DNA of 64,000 nucleotides, taken from contig JAJFZO010000866.1 in the NCBI GenBank assembly GCA_021397835.1, forward strand, positions 937,501 through 1,001,500, in the 5' to 3' direction. Source of the stretch: Moringa oleifera. Lineage: Eukaryota > Streptophyta > Magnoliopsida > Brassicales > Moringaceae. A program made the position numbers and the translations under genes. Shown here piece by piece: positions 36,307 through 50,318 of the stretch; position 1 is the first letter of the stretch; every line of letters begins with the position of its first letter. Below the pieces are notes generated by a model. It was not told the origin of the DNA, made no database searches, and worked only from the letters and a program-made list of their open reading frames with translations.

Positions 36307-39300
36307 CTACATCCATCTCTTCCTTGAAGCTGCTTCTTTAGATGCTGTTGGGATTCGCCTTCTGTTCTTCTTGAAATCTCCACTACCTGACCACAGCCTT
36401 TGCCTCGGAGAAGAAGGTATAATGGGCTTCTCATTCATAGATAGTTCTGTAAGAGGAGATACTGATAGAGATTTTCTATGATGTTCAGATTGTGCCACTG
36501 TGTAGTATGAGGACTTTGCTGGTACTGATTTGTGTTCCTTCGGTGAAGCGAAGTCAATGTTCTGAATAGAAACTGTTTGAACTTTAGCAACATGAGATTG
36601 TGGTGGGTTCACTGGTGAGGAATCAGAGTCAGAAGAGGATGGGCTTGTAGTACTATCCATATCATACAGGAGGTTATCTGTCATGGCTGGAAGTTGCCAA
36701 CTGTTTGAGCTTGAGGCAGAAGAGGAGGGCCTACAGAGCCTTGTAAGGTTTACTACCTGTGTTGAATGATATGCCAATATTACAAATTAAGAACATCATA
36801 ACTTCATTACAAGTATGCAGTATTGAAGCACTCCCCATACTCTTTTTCTCCTTACAATGAATATTTTAGATTATTTACAACAGAGTTTTCATCAGGTACA
36901 CAACTTTCTTTTCTGGTGAATATAAGGCATTAGCATGAATGGATTAGAATCCCATGAAATATGTTTGAGTTTCCTTGAATTAACTCCTCTTTCGTTTTGA
37001 GTTTGTTGATTATTTTGAAACTACGAGACCATGTAAAGTGCACAACTATGCAAAACTAAAAGCAAGTGGAAAAATATTATAGGGAAATAAAGATAATTGC
37101 TGAGCATGTGCACCTTCTCAAGTCAGTTTATTATTTTAAGTTTATTCCTTTCAGTAAACAGAATTTAATTGTCAAGATTTACTTCTCACCTTTTGCTCTA
37201 AAACCACCATGTCCTTCTTAAGCCTTGAAATCATCATGTTCTTCCTGCGTATGATGTCTTCTAATTCTGATATCCTCTGTTATCAGGAATAGACATGCAG
37301 AGATTAAGCAAAGAACAAAATTCAGTCCAAAAAGATAATCTAAAAAACAATGAAAAAAATGATATGTCACCTTTGAACCAGCCAGATTAGATGACTGAAG
37401 ACAAAAGGTTAGCTCCTTTATGGTGGCATCCTTCTCTTCACACTCCTTCTTGAGACTAAAGACATCATGTTCAATTGCAAAGTTATTCAGCTGCACAAAA
37501 TACACATAACATCAGAATAATGGAAGCTTAATGCAATTGTAGAAAGTCATCTCAGCAGCACCTGTGTTAACCCATACTACAACCACTAAAGTGACTGATA
37601 ACCAAAGTACTCAAACAGAAAAAATTTTGTCCACAATTTTTTTTTTTCTGGAGAGAACTTGAAGTGAGATATGCAGGATTCTGACATCAAACATTTATTT
37701 CATATAAGTTTTGAACTAAACTATCACAATGCAATTTTAGGAGTGCACAAACAACCAGAAGCAGATTAATTCAAACAGACATTTTGAAATGATACTGAAG
37801 AAGTGTCTAAAGCAACTGAAAGAAGCCACTTATGGACCAAGTAACCAATCTAAATGTTGACAAAAGATGACGGATATTATTACTGAATTCTCTGGTTAAT
37901 AGTATAGGATATGCTACACCTGTCTGATCAATAAGTAGACATCAACTCATTTTCATTGCTCAGTGCTTGCTTTCATTTGTGGACTAAAGTCATTTCTAAT
38001 CAGATAGATTTTTCTCATTTATAGATTTATTCCTGATGAATTTTCCATCACCTGGATTTCTGCAGTAGATGTGACACTCGAAGACCAGTCTGACAGATCA
38101 GACATGCGCCTCTCTTCTTGTTCTGCCTCAGCTAGATTTGTAAAAGTTGCTGTATGCTGGAGCCTCTCATCCCCACAAAAGACTTTCTTGACAGAGTCAC
38201 CCTGATAGCAAATCGTTAAGATGAGAAGGAAATATTAGCTTCTAATGTGGGGTGCTTCTGAAGTGCGTTTAAATAATTACCCTCACCAAGGGCAACAACC
38301 AAAAATAAGAATAAAAATCATACAACTGTACCAAAAGTGAACTCTTACCGCTTGGCCAGTGAACAGTTCATGATGTTGATCACAAACCCAACAGCCACAG
38401 TCAACAAAATTAATTTTATCAGATCCGAAAGTTTCTTTGTCTGGTGATTGGACATTATTGTGGAATGCCATGTTAGACCCAAATCCAGGCTGCTCCTTAA
38501 CATTATTCAGCTGTTCACACAAATTGTCAAGCTTCTGCTGCATGCTTAAAAGCACCTGATCCTGCAAAAGAGATTTGCTGAAGAAATTAAAAGCAGCTGC
38601 TCAATGAAAATTTCTTCGGAATAAGATACGAGTTTGAATTTCTAAGAATCTTGCTTACATTTGACCTATCAAGAAGCATTGATTTAAGACATAGTACAAT
38701 TTTCTAATTAGGATAAAGGAACATTAACTTGTAACTGAAAATATTTACAGGTTAAATATTGACATGACAAACAGGAGCCTTCAAGAACCCTATCAAATAT
38801 ACAAGATTGTTGTCAATATAAGCAGATAAGAGTGAATTTAATTAACTTAAAAAATAATGCTCTGTGATATCAAGTTTAAGAAGTCATAAAAAGCCATTTC
38901 AGAGTCCCCACGGAACCATTAAATACAAATCAATGCATGAAATAAACAGTTAAGAAAAAAATCATGGAAACAGACCCCGAAAGAGTTGAAGAGATCAAGC
39001 ATAAAACTTAAGACTAATTTCATAACAGAGGCTATGTCATTAAAACCACAAAATAACTGGAATTAAAATACAAACTCATTGTTTAAAAAAGCCCTTATCT
39101 ATCATGTATCCAAAATGGAGGCGTAGATTTGAAATCTAATCACTGGGACATTAAGCTAACCCTTAATACCAAGAACTTTATCTCGGAAAATCACGCATTA
39201 AATTAACAATAACAGAAACCGGAATATCAGAAACTAAACCTGAAAGAACATCTGATTTTAAACATAGATATGAAAAACAATAGATTTGTCAAAATAATTC

Positions 39301-39684
39301 AAAATAACAAACCCTAAGCTCCACAGATTTTTTCAGCTGACTTATCAGCCGATTTTTCTTGGACTCGGAAACAGCTACGCCAATGACAGCTACTATCAAA
39401 AACCTCTGAATGGGGGTAAAAAGCTCCCAGGCAACGGCTTCCTCACGGCTCAAACCGCCCCCAATAGCTCGAGCCGAACTGGCTTCCTCCGCATTGACCA
39501 GCCGTCCTTTCAGGGACACGTATGCAAGCCGGCGAGCCGAAGGGACAGGATGGGTAGGTTGGGTGAACTGGCTAGACAACCGGCGGGGCGAGGGAGAGGG
39601 AATGGGGGAAAAAGGGGCGAGAGAGACCGAAGACCAGGGAGGGAAGCCGGAGTCGAAGCCGAGATCCTCGTCTAGCTCTTCCAT
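36307..39684 (-). CDS. Plant coiled-coil protein of unknown function
   Basis: Six exons in phase: 39313-39684, 38349-38561, 38052-38201, 37371-37490, 37190-37276, 36307-36756, encoding 463 residues. The N-terminus is acidic then proline/serine-rich (MEELDEDLGFDSGFPPW). A short hydrophobic run FLIVAVIGVAV lies near residues 94-104, weak for a membrane span. Heptad-rich helices follow: RLISQLKKSVELRDQVLLSM, QQKLDNLCEQLNNVKEQ, FSLKKECEEKDATIKELTF and ISELEDIIRRKNMMISRLKK. An INFVDCGCWVCDQHHELF patch near residue 180 has three Cys and two His, possibly a metal site. The C-terminus is Ser-rich and basic, ending in RKRWM. It looks like a cytoskeletal or trafficking scaffold, but I cannot name it. 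The start is the first ATG; the upstream sequence is GA-rich leader. Confidence 0.85.
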
Positions 39685-41839
39685 GGCGAAAACAGAGAGA
39701 AAGAAGAGGAGCGTGATTACAGCACGGGGAGCGTTTTGTGCATTGAATCTGATTGAATGATTTCGTCTGTTGATTTATGAGTTCTCCTTCAACAAGTTTT
39801 ATGAGCATTCAAAATTTCCATTTTGAGAGGGAAACACATGGTCATGAAGGTGAACGTTGAACGATATGGGTTTTTGCCACGTGTATATTTCAATTTTCCG
39901 GTTTGTATTTTACTCTTTTCACTTTCTTGTCCGTTGGTAGCCTTTTCTGTTTTAAAAAATTTGTCCTTATTCATGAATTTTTTCATTTTGAAATTTAAAA
40001 TTTTGAAAGATGGAAATATAATTTAATGATCCTTTTTCTATATATAATTACTATTGCACCTCTAAAATATTTTAAAAAAAATTATTGCTTTTTTTTATTA
40101 ATATAAATTTTGATTTATTCATTTCATATATATTGTTTAAAACAAATATAAGAAATTATATTATAAGTATTTTTTAATCTAAGTACTAAAATATCAATTA
40201 GATAAATGATGTAAAAAAAATAAAAAATATCAATATCTTTTGTTAATATGATTTTAATAAAGTTATAATTTGTGATAATTTAATAAATTTAATATTATAA
40301 TTTTTTTATTAATATTATAAATTATTAAATTATTTTTATAATTTTTTAATTTAAAAATTCAACATAAAGTTCAGAAGGAAAAAATAAAAATAAAATAAAG
40401 CTTTGATGGGATTGTTCATTTGTTAGAGAATACTCACATAGAACTTAGGCTCTCAAAAAACTTAAAAAAAAAAAAAAAAAATTGGGCATGAGATATGTTG
40501 TATCATCACTCTGAATCTGAAGTTGCTGGATAAATTGGCAACAACCAATGCACAATTAAGAAACAGAAATAAGTTTTTTTATTATTTATTAAATTTAAAT
40601 AATAAAATATTTTAATATATATTTTAAAAGTAATAATGAAAGATCATTCATGACACAACAACCAATATGGCATGACTTGTACGGATTTGCGCTCCGAACG
40701 TGGGCCGCAGCCTAAGCAACACTCAGAAGCAAAAAAACACGGAGGCTGACATGAAAGAGTACTGAGTCACATTGTGAGAGAAGCTTCACAGAGCAGAGAA
40801 AGAGCCCACCCCACACTGTGAAGGCATCAGTACCTTAATGGGTAACAGAGGGAGACCCCTTAGGCATAGCTGCTGTAGGACCCCACCCCACACTAACGAA
40901 GTGTAGAAGAAGAAGAAGAGGAGGAGGATGGTGAGATCAGCTAGGACGTGGCAGTCACTCTCCGTGGGCCTTAAGGCCCCAATCCAATAGGATGGTGACT
41001 CATCCACTGGATCCAGCTGTCCCCCCACCATGTCAAAGTTTTGATCATCAAATTATGAATCCTATGCCTTCCACTGCACCATCTTTATGAGCCCCATTCC
41101 TTTTTTGCCCTTTTTTGACACGTAGATACTGAACTTTTGAGAAACTCATTTTAACATATTAAAATAAAAATATAAAACTTGACATAATTTACATTGTTTT
41201 TATAATTTTAATATGTATTAAATAATTTTTAATTTCACAAAAATGCACTTTTAAAAACACAAATAAAAATGAAACTGTGATCACAATGACTGATTATGCA
41301 TTTATTAAAGACATTATAATGAAAATTTTCTTTTGGCATTTCTAATTGTAATTTTTTCTTTTATATATGGAGATAGAAAAAAAAATTTAAAAAAAAAAAA
41401 AGATAGAAGGTTTATTTTTGAGGTGGGCGTGGAGTCAGGGTGCCATAGTGGAGGGCCCATGCTCAATTGCGGACATGGCTTCACTACTTGTTCTTTTCAC
41501 TTAATTAGACAGAAGCAATAACTCCCACAAGCCAAACTTTCTTCTTTGGGCATTTCATGAAAGTTAAGAGACAGCACTCACATACAAGTGAAAAAGGGAA
41601 AACATGAGAATTGACAAGCTCTTCCTTATTAATCTCGGATAACAAGAGAATGTTCAAAGTCTTCCTCATTTAGGTTGCAGAGTGGATTTAAGGCAAAGCA
41701 ATGCTCCCACTTAGATTAAACAAGTATATGTAACAGATCTGACCCACAACATATTCTCCGATGCAAGAGAGACAACCCAAGTTCTGTTTATGCTTCTTCT
41801 GTACATTGGTTAAGTTACAAAGACAGCTCTTTCTTCTTG
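39685..41839. other. Intergenic: promoter side of the coiled-coil gene, 3' side of the bHLH gene
   Basis: CCACGTGTA, a G-box/ABRE-like site, lies at 39878-39886. AT-rich DNA fills 40020-40680. A denser GC patch at 40680-41040 contains short purine repeats and no coding frame I can support. The bHLH 3' untranslated region lies near 41840. Confidence 0.45.
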
Positions 41840-43628
41840 TCATTCCTCCTGCTTGTTTGGACATATGCATTTTTCACGATTATCTGAAAGTGCCTGCACA
41901 ATTTTGGAAACCCAGAACAACAAAATCTTCAAAGGTTAAGATGAATCAAAAAGAGTGTTTTCTGGGTATTTATGTTAAGGTTCCTTCTTTTGTGAATTAC
42001 CTTTACTTGCTGTTGTAGGTCTTTAATGTACTCAACAGCCAGATCTAGCATGTCCGCTGTGTTTGTTTGCTGCAAAGAAGGAAACCAGACATGAGTATCA
42101 CCTTTAAGAAGAAGCAACTCGAAATCTTACCTGTGTAAGCGAGAGATGAAATTCTTTCTACCTTGTCCATGTTGGGGACAAGATCTTGTAGTTTCCTCAT
42201 CCTTTCGCTTATTCGGGTCCTTCTTACCTGAACAGAAATCCATACCAGTTTCAAGATCTTGCATTTTTAAGGTCAACACGCCCAGCCCGGCTGAGAGACT
42301 AGTGATTGATGAAAACAACATTACCCTCTCAGCAATGCTTCTTGGGTGAGTGGCGAAACCACGCTTGGCTCGGATCTTACAGGGAACAGAATCCTGGAAG
42401 AACTTTTCAATGGCGCTTATGTCTGCCGGAGATTTCCCAGGCAGCCTCAACTTTTGACCTGAAGGTGGGCGATTTGCAGCCTCAATATTCTGTTTGATTC
42501 AGTAGCATTAGCAACAACCATTGTCAAACTAGGAACTTGAAGCTAAACAATCAGATTCTGTAACACAGTACCTTAGAAAGTCCCCGATCATCGTCTCTGA
42601 CACCTGTTGAACCAGAGATATCGTCTGACATAAATGCAGAGTCATCCCAAGAACAACCAATTGGGTATCCTAAACCACCACTTTCAGAGCTATTTGCCTT
42701 TTGGCTCTCGATTTCGGTGATTGGACTCATTAGGCCTGAAGAACAAGAGTGCTGCCTGCTTGCAGAAGCAAAAGATGATTCTCTATCAGTGCTATTACCA
42801 CCTCCAAAACTCCCCATGCCTCTCAGCAAAGCGTAGCCTGTCGTTGGCCAACACTTCTTCAATATAATCACTCGATTTACCACATAAGAAACTCATGCAT
42901 ATTACCGTAGAAAATTTTTATAAAAAAAAATCTCTCTCTTATTTTCTCTAGTTTATGTGTAGAAATCTCATTAAAAATATATATATAGCAAAAGAAGAGA
43001 TAGAAAGCAGAAAACAAGTGGAAGATGAAAAGATCCTACCATCTTCTCCATCTAAAACAGAGAAAAACCCTGCAGGTGAGCTGCTATGGCGGATGAGATT
43101 TGAACTAGTACTGCTTCCTCCTACCATCTTCAAATGCGGCGGTTGATCCATGCCCATCGTACTCGTGGCTCTATAATCCATAGCAGAACCTGAATTCTGT
43201 CTGGATAAATGCTGTTGACTTTGGCTTTGGTAAAAGCTCCGTGAAGCAGAGGAGTAACTGCTCTGCTGCAGCTGCTGCTGCCGCAACATAACTCCCGTTT
43301 CCTTACTCGTCGATGTCAATATCTGCGGTTGCTGTTCCATCTGTCTGGATGTTTGCTTCACCGGAGAGCGTTGCCTGAAGTTACCGAACTTTTGGTCAGA
43401 CGGGTTATCCATGTTGCCACCACTTCCTGATAAGAACCGGGCGAAAATTCGTTCTGTTTCGGGGCTTGTGGGCCGATTAAGAAATTCTTCAAAGAATTCT
43501 CTGTCCATGAAACTCGAGAAATATGCACTCGGAGCCGACTGATAACGGGTCAAGCCCGAATTCATTTGCTTTTGGTGATGTTGGGGAAGATGGGGATGAT
43601 GGTTGTGGCGTTGAAGATCTGACTCCAT
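41840..43628 (-). CDS. FBH-type bHLH transcription factor (bHLH122/bHLH130-like)
   Basis: Six exons in phase: 43040-43628, 42572-42837, 42325-42489, 42162-42227, 42001-42069, 41840-41893, encoding 402 residues. The N-terminus has the family hallmarks LTRYQSAPSAYFSSFMD and HSSSPAGFFSVLD, with Gln/Ser-rich tracts between. The bHLH spans exons 3 to 5: basic part RAKRGFATHPRSIAERVRR, helix 1 RISERMRKLQDLVPNMDK, helix 2 TADMLDLAVEYIKDLQQQVK. The end, NREKCICPNKQEE, matches the short Cys-containing tail of this family. Arabidopsis members (bHLH80, 81, 122, 130; FBH1-4) bind E-boxes, and FBHs activate CONSTANS; bHLH122 also acts in drought responses. Which ortholog this is I cannot say. A GAA tract and a possible uORF lie in the leader. 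Confidence 0.92.
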
Positions 43629-43636
43629 TTATTCTC

Positions 43637-43680
43637 TCTTCTTCTTCTTCTTCTTCTTCTTCTTCTTCTTCTTCTTCTTC
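43637..43680 (-). repeat. (GAA)n tract just before the bHLH start codon
   Basis: About 14 GAA units (TTC on plus), ending roughly 10 bases upstream of the ATG at 43628, in the 5' leader. Such purine-rich leader microsatellites are often length-variable. Confidence 0.95.
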
Positions 43681-43720
43681 TCGAGTTTTCGATCAGATCA
43701 AGGTTGAACCAGGATCCAAT

Positions 43721-43783
43721 TCAGCAAAGCAACGCACCGACAAATGAACCCAGGAACTTCTCTGTTTGGATAGACGGTAGCAT
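43721..43783 (-). other. Possible 20-residue uORF in the bHLH leader
   Basis: ATG at 43783 opens MLPSIQTEKF... and stops at 43721, about 90 bp before the main ATG, in sequence that continues without a splice signal I can see. It has A at -3 and C at +4. Whether the transcript includes it depends on the unseen leader introns. Confidence 0.35.
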
Positions 43784-44122
43784 TTTCTCGGTAAAATCTT
43801 TGAAGACTAACACAAGCAGTTCAACAGTCATTTAAGCTGCATGGCGTGGATCTGAACAAGAAAACAGAGAGAAATCTGTGTAATTTCCTTGAACCGGAAA
43901 CAAGTACACTACTATTGAAGTGAGCTAAGAAAAAGAAAAAAACACAGGAAACATGACCAAAAACAACAGACCAGGAGAACCCAGATTTTACTTCCAACTT
44001 TTCATCTTAAAACAATCATTAACATCAAATCTGACAGCAACCCACTTCCCTGTTCTCGAATCTGGAATCACTCACCTCAAGAAGGTAACATAAACAACCA
44101 AAAAAAACTAACATTCAAGAGC

Positions 44123-44143
44123 GAGAGAGAGAGAGAGAGAGAG
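44123..44143. repeat. (GA)n microsatellite
   Basis: About ten GA units in the probable leader or promoter of the bHLH gene, followed at 44240-44270 by further GAGAGA stretches. Confidence 0.9.
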
Positions 44144-44599
44144 GGGTCAGATTACCCAGAAGTGAACAAGGACATAAAGCGAATGACCTAATCTCCAGTT
44201 TCTGGTAAGCTCCCCTCTTCAAAGCTTAGTTTTTCTCACTGTGAGGAGAGAGAGACAGAGAGAGAATGAAAGGAGAAGGAAAAAAGAAAACGAGCATTAA
44301 AAGAGAAAAACCATTTCCTTTCCTGTTTGATGAGAGAAGGCAACGAGAGGCAACACAGAGGCCAGGTATGTTAGTCCTGCATATCTGTGTTTATATCTGT
44401 CATATGCACAGTAATACCCTTGGCATTTGTGGGTTTATTACAGGAGAGCCACGGGTTTTATCGGAGCCATCTTGGCTGCCTTTTACGTCATGTAAGGTAT
44501 GTATGCGGTTTAGGCACAGCGAGACTATGGATTTAATTATGTGCTTATGATGGAGAGGGACGAGACCTCAACTGCTGAAATGACCATACAGTCCCTTTT

Positions 44600-47500
44600 C
44601 AACCCCATAGTTATAATAAAAACATTTTAAAATATAAATTTTTATTAAATATATATAAAACCTTTCAATAATACTAAAATTTTTTATTTTTCATCTTGAA
44701 ATATACATTAGATTCATCATAAATACGATATTTTTATTTTATTTTATTTAAATATAATTAAATTTATAAAAAAATTATAAATATTTAAATTGAAATTTTA
44801 ATACATATAAAAAATTATGAAAATTGTTATTATAACAAATTTTAAAATTTTTAACAAAAAAATAATTTTCTTTAAAATGTATGATATAAAAAATTTAAAA
44901 AAGTTATTAAAAATAGTTTATAAATTTAAAATTTTGAAAAATTAATTCAAAAATGTGTTTAAATTTTATTTGAATTATTTTTTGAAAAAAATATTAATTT
45001 TTATAATTATTTGAGTAAAATGTTAACTTAAATCAAACCTTAAAAAATAGATGTATGATTGATTTAATTAATATTTTGAAGTTAAAATTAAAAGCAAATA
45101 AAATTCAAAATCTTTTATATTTACTCATAATTTTTAAAAGTATTTAAAATTGCAGATTGGACAATCAGATTTTATATTTACATAATTAAAATTATAAATG
45201 AAACAACAGAAAAAAAATTAAGATTAATTAAGTACTAATTGATTATGGGGGCAAAAATGGCATTGCAAGTTATAAAAAATTGTTCCATCACATTTGGAAG
45301 AATAGGACAAAAAATAAATATTTGTGGCCGGGTTTGAGAGCTTTGCTTGCAATTATTAGTTTAGTTAATAATAAAGTGCGACATAAGCGAGGACTTACTT
45401 TATTTTAATATAATGTCAATCTGCCACCAAATGCAAGACCATTGGTGCCACGTGCAACATCTCATATAAAGCGACTTTTGTGGGATTATCTTTTGGGGTC
45501 CCTCTATTGTTTATTATTTGGATATCCTTTATATTCCAAGTACCATATTACCCCTACAATTTGATAATAATCTCCATTCACAGTAAGATAGAAACTGAGT
45601 CTCAATTTTTTTTTATTTTTTATTTTTTCATAATCGGAGCTTTTGAATTGGAGAATTTGATTATCATTATTTTTAGAGTCTTAAAATTAATAATTAAAAT
45701 TTTTTTAGGAAATTAAATTTTGAATTCGATTTATAAGTTTAATGTTCATTTACTAGCGGATTGAATCTTTCATGAAATATTTTATTAAAGAAACTTATAA
45801 AATTTTAAAAAATACATGTTTAAATAAATATATTTTGTCATTAAAATATTATTAAAATGTTTAAAAAAATATTTATTTTGATAAAATCAAAATATAAATT
45901 TAATGATGTATGTGTTTTTTTTCATTTTTAAACTATAGTTGCGAGATATCTTTTATTTTTCAAAATCAATCTTAAAATTTTCAAGAGAGCTTGTGCTTTT
46001 TGAATAAAGTTATGAAAATTATATTTGGATCAAATAAATATTAATTATTAATTTGAGCTTGTATTTTGATAAAAAAAATTTAAATAATATTTTTTATAAA
46101 TTATAATTAAATATAATAACTAAATAAATATTAAATATTAATTTTATTAAATTTGTAATATTTTATATTAATAAAAAAACGTAATTAAACTCAACAACGG
46201 ATGTTCTGTAACATTTTATCACGGCCAAGTTCTAAATGGTACTAAGGCGTGGCTTTCTTTGATCAGCGAGAGGGAAACACCCATAATTGTATGTCATTAG
46301 TAAATAATGTCAACACCAAGGTCAGAATTGTCTTTTCGAGCATTGTTGTTTAAGAATTTCTTCCCGAATATATATGAGCATAGATTCCACTCTACATACC
46401 TAGAATTATAAAATTATGTTTATATTTTAAAGTATATTCCACCAATCAATTATTTACAAAATTAAAAAGAATCAATTTTAACATGTTTTTTTCTCTTTAT
46501 AAAATAATAAAATAACAGTTTATTAACATTTAATATATGATTATTTAATTTTCATTTCTTATAAAGTTGATCATATCATAGTCCGACCATGTAGTAACTT
46601 TTCTTAGAAAAAAAAAAAACAAGAATCCCACACCTGGCTCCAACAAAAGCATTGCCAAGTTTATGGTTTTTTGAAGAATTTATGATAGTAAAAAAATTTC
46701 AATATTTAAAAACGAAAGCTTTAATAAATTAAAAAATCACGAGGTAATAGGTGTAGAATGATCTTAATCAAAAGCTCAAAAAAAAAAATCCAATCAATAC
46801 TATATTTTTATGAATTATACTTTTATAAGCAAAAAAAAACTTTATAATAAAAAAAAGGTCGGTCCAAAAGATTACATAGACAAGGCAACAATAATTTCCT
46901 CTAATGTTCTTTGAATTTCATGTTTTGGAACGTGTCACTGAACAGTGTCTTGATGATGATATTGATAATATATTAAAATTCAACAATGTGATAAAAACTG
47001 AAAATTTTATTTTTTAAAAAAATAAAATTAATAAAAATAAATGAATTGAGAATAGATAAATATGACTAAAGAGAGAGTGATGACTGCTGGATTGGTAGAT
47101 TAGAGATAATGTTATATATTCATCTCGGGGCTTAAAAGGTTTATGCCCATCTTTTGTTAGCTGTGTATAATACGCTCTTTTTTTTTTTTTTTTTTTGTTT
47201 TTTTGCCCTTTTGGCAATGTGTCAAGCTCAGGCCATTCCAATAGCAAACTTCGAGAACATTTTAATTTATCAACGTGAGTTGTTCTCACGATGTTGCTTA
47301 TTTATGTTATTGATGACAATTTAGCAAAACGAGTTTTTGTAAAAAAATTTATAATTTTTATATGATATGAAATTAAAATTATAAATAACAAATAATAAAA
47401 TATTTTATTAAAATTTTACCATAATTAATTGTAAATAATTAAAATATTAAAGTAGTTCATATAATGATATGAATATTATTTACTTTAAAAATTAAGAAAT

Positions 47501-48590
47501 TTTATTCATATGAATTTTATAAAAATTTCGAAAAAGTAATAACACGTAACAATTTAATAAAATAAATAATTAAGATTTATTTATATATTATTTACCATAA
47601 AAAGTAAATTGTTATGAATATTTTAAAAAAATCTTATACGTCGAGCTTAGTTCTTTGGAAGTTTGATTAGATAATATTTTAATTTGCCGTAGAATTTAAT
47701 TTCGTGGTTGACTTTATTGGTTGCAACATTAATGAACCCTTATTATCAAAGTCTTTGGTGGATTTTATTGTCTTTGACAGATCAACTTTGAACTTGCGAA
47801 CCCCAATTTGTCAAAACAAAAGTAATTAGCTTAACTACTGAAAATAGGTTATGACTAATGAATAAGTGGGTGCCACTGATACCAAGTGATTTTAGAGAAT
47901 TGAGAACAAATTAAGCATTTTTCATTAATTTTATATTTTAATATAATTTTATTCACCGCCTGGATGTAAGAGTTTTGAAAATTCATTTTATTTTATATGA
48001 GAAAGAAAGAAATAAATAAAATATTAATATTTTTTTGGTTATTATATGTTTTTTCATGATAAATATTTAAAAATTTAGAGTAATTATCTATTTTTTATTT
48101 TAGTTATTATATATTAATTCGATCAATTGCATTTTCATTTGTTCAATATGATATAAATTGGATATTGATTCAAACGGCGGTAAAAAATTACAAATATTTT
48201 TGTTATTAAAATATTTTGAAAAATAATCTAAATAAATTATATATTTCATTACAAATCAATTTTTTAAATTTAAATAATTTTATGTTATGGGTTATTTTTT
48301 ATGATTATTTTTAAATTTTAATTTTTTAAAAAATTTTGATTACTTAAAAAAATGTAAAAATTTTGTTATATTGATAATTTGAATATTTATTTACATATAT
48401 AAATAAAAAAATTTATTTGAAATTTTAAAAATCTCTAATTTTTAATAAAATTTAAATCAAATAAATTTAAATATAATTGATTTAATGGATTCAATTTTTT
48501 TTTTAAAAAAATCAAATCAAGTATTCTTGAGAATTTTATTTTGATATTTATGTATATTTTTAAGAATTTGAGAATCTTGACCATTGAAAT
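44600..48590. other. AT-rich intergenic block without genes
   Basis: Nearly 4 kb of very AT-rich DNA full of ATAATT and AAATTT runs. No coding frame with recognisable protein sense was found on either strand, and no clear transposon domain. GCCACGTGCA at 45448-45457 is a lone G-box-like site. Confidence 0.55.
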
Positions 48591-48647
48591 TTCTAGTGAT
48601 TGGGTTTACAGTGAAAACCCAGAAGGGAATGGGATTTCTTCATATCC

Positions 48648-48653
48648 GGGCCC
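48648..48653. promoter_or_regulatory. GGGCCC site II-like element at the FRS4 promoter
   Basis: A palindromic GGGCCC (CCGGGCCCAAAG context) lies just upstream of the presumed FRS4 leader. GGGCCC/TGGGCC elements are TCP-bound in many plant promoters. Assignment is by position only. Confidence 0.35.
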
Positions 48654-50036
48654 AAAGCTTTAAAATTGGAAACTGCAAAAAATGAAGGGCGCTCTGCTGA
48701 AGTCTGTCCGATCCACTGATTGATCTCTGCGTCGTCGTCTCCCCAACTCTGCAAGCGAGCTTCTTTGATCTTCGCTGACACGGTACTTATCGTTCTCCTT
48801 TTCTTTTTCTCTCTTAGTTATTTTTTTCCATGATTTGTGAAATTAATTGTTGAAGCGCAACCCTCTTCTCTTTCTTGTTTGGCGTTGCACCATGGCACCA
48901 GCTCTGCTGGGTGGCTGTTTCCCACCGTGGCAACCCCGTAGTTCTGCGTTATGGAATCCTCTGGAGCAGCCACTCTGTGGGTTCCTTGACGTGGATAATT
49001 GGCCACGCTTCCTTTTCACGATTCTTACTCGTTATTTGGAGGATTTTACCATATGTCTTGATATTGCAAGTGCGTTATGCTTATATGTTTTTCCTGCATT
49101 TTTCAATACTAGTGAGACGGATTGTTATTTTAATCGATTGCATGCCCACGGTTTGTAGTTTGGGTGGTTCATATGTGATTCCTAAGACTATTTGATCATT
49201 GGCAATATATCAACTATATTGGATGAAGTTGGGGGATGCACTTTATGGAATTCTGCATATTTTCATTTAAAGAAATGTGTGAGAATACTCTGATTCTTTC
49301 TATTCTAACCATACTTTGATGTTTTCCCCCATGAATTGATTTTGCCACGTTGTAGTTTTAACTTTCGATTCTTAGTTGCCAGAGAATTTATGCCAGACTT
49401 GGCTGTGCAATTTGGTTCCATCAACAGAGTAATCTAATTTCTTTACTGGATTAATATAAGTAGATGGAATAGAGGTTATCTATTGATACTGCCTGAAACT
49501 TGGAACTTGGATGGAAACTGAAAATTTGTTCTGTGAGCTGATATTAGAGCTACAAACTGCCACATTCTAAAAGTGAATGAGGACCAAAAAGAAATTCAGT
49601 GATTCTTTGGAGGTTCAAAATTCTGAATCAGCTGCACGAACTATAAAGACTTTCTGCCAGTTGATGGCGTTGAATGCTTGCATTGACATGCCATGAAAAT
49701 GGATATGTGAAGGCTGGTTGTAGCTTGTTTCTTGAATATAGCCATTGTTATTACTGTTGAATAAAAGGAATATGGTTTATGAAGACGGTTAACTAGGTAA
49801 GAAATGAAATCTTAGAAGTTAGAAAAGCAATTGTTGTGAATTTTTTGGATTGACTTGATCAATGTTAACGGTTATATGCGAGGATTTTTTTTTTCCCCTC
49901 TAAAATGAAAAATTGTTATCAGTTCTCGTGAAAAACAGATATGGAAATGGTTGCTCAGTGAGATGATTGGGAACAAGATTGGTATATAGCTTCGGACTTT
50001 TTGCAGTTTGTGTTGTTTTTGGCTAACACATAAGTT

Positions 50037-50058
50037 CTCTCTCTCTCTCTCTCTCTCT
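50037..50058. repeat. (CT)n microsatellite in the presumed FRS4 leader intron
   Basis: About eleven CT units in the stretch between the probable first leader exon (donor near 48783) and the acceptor before 50279. This intron assignment is inferred from splice motifs alone. Confidence 0.85.
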
Positions 50059-50318
50059 TTTTCTTTTTCAATTTTAAATCAGACTAGCTGACATGTAAGC
50101 GTTGACTTGATGTTATTAAAGCAAGCGTACATTCCAACACAAAACTCAAAATTCGTGCTTTGAAGTCAGAAAGGCAGCATGAATGTCATTTTATACCTGA
50201 AATTAGAGAGGGGTTGCAGTTTGTAAGTTCTTAAGGATGTGATTTGATTTAAGTTGTTGTCATTCATTCATTTTAGGTACTTGGTGAAGGAATCCTTGTG
50301 AGGAGAGGTACAAGAATT

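Noticed and set aside
40680..41040. Possible microRNA or small gene in the GC-richer patch
   Set aside because: No match to miRNA families I know and no extended hairpin or coding frame could be supported.
42127..42450. bHLH exon 3 reading straight through into the next intron
   Set aside because: A good GT donor at 42324 and an acceptor before 42227 restore the conserved basic region and helix 1; read-through would destroy it.
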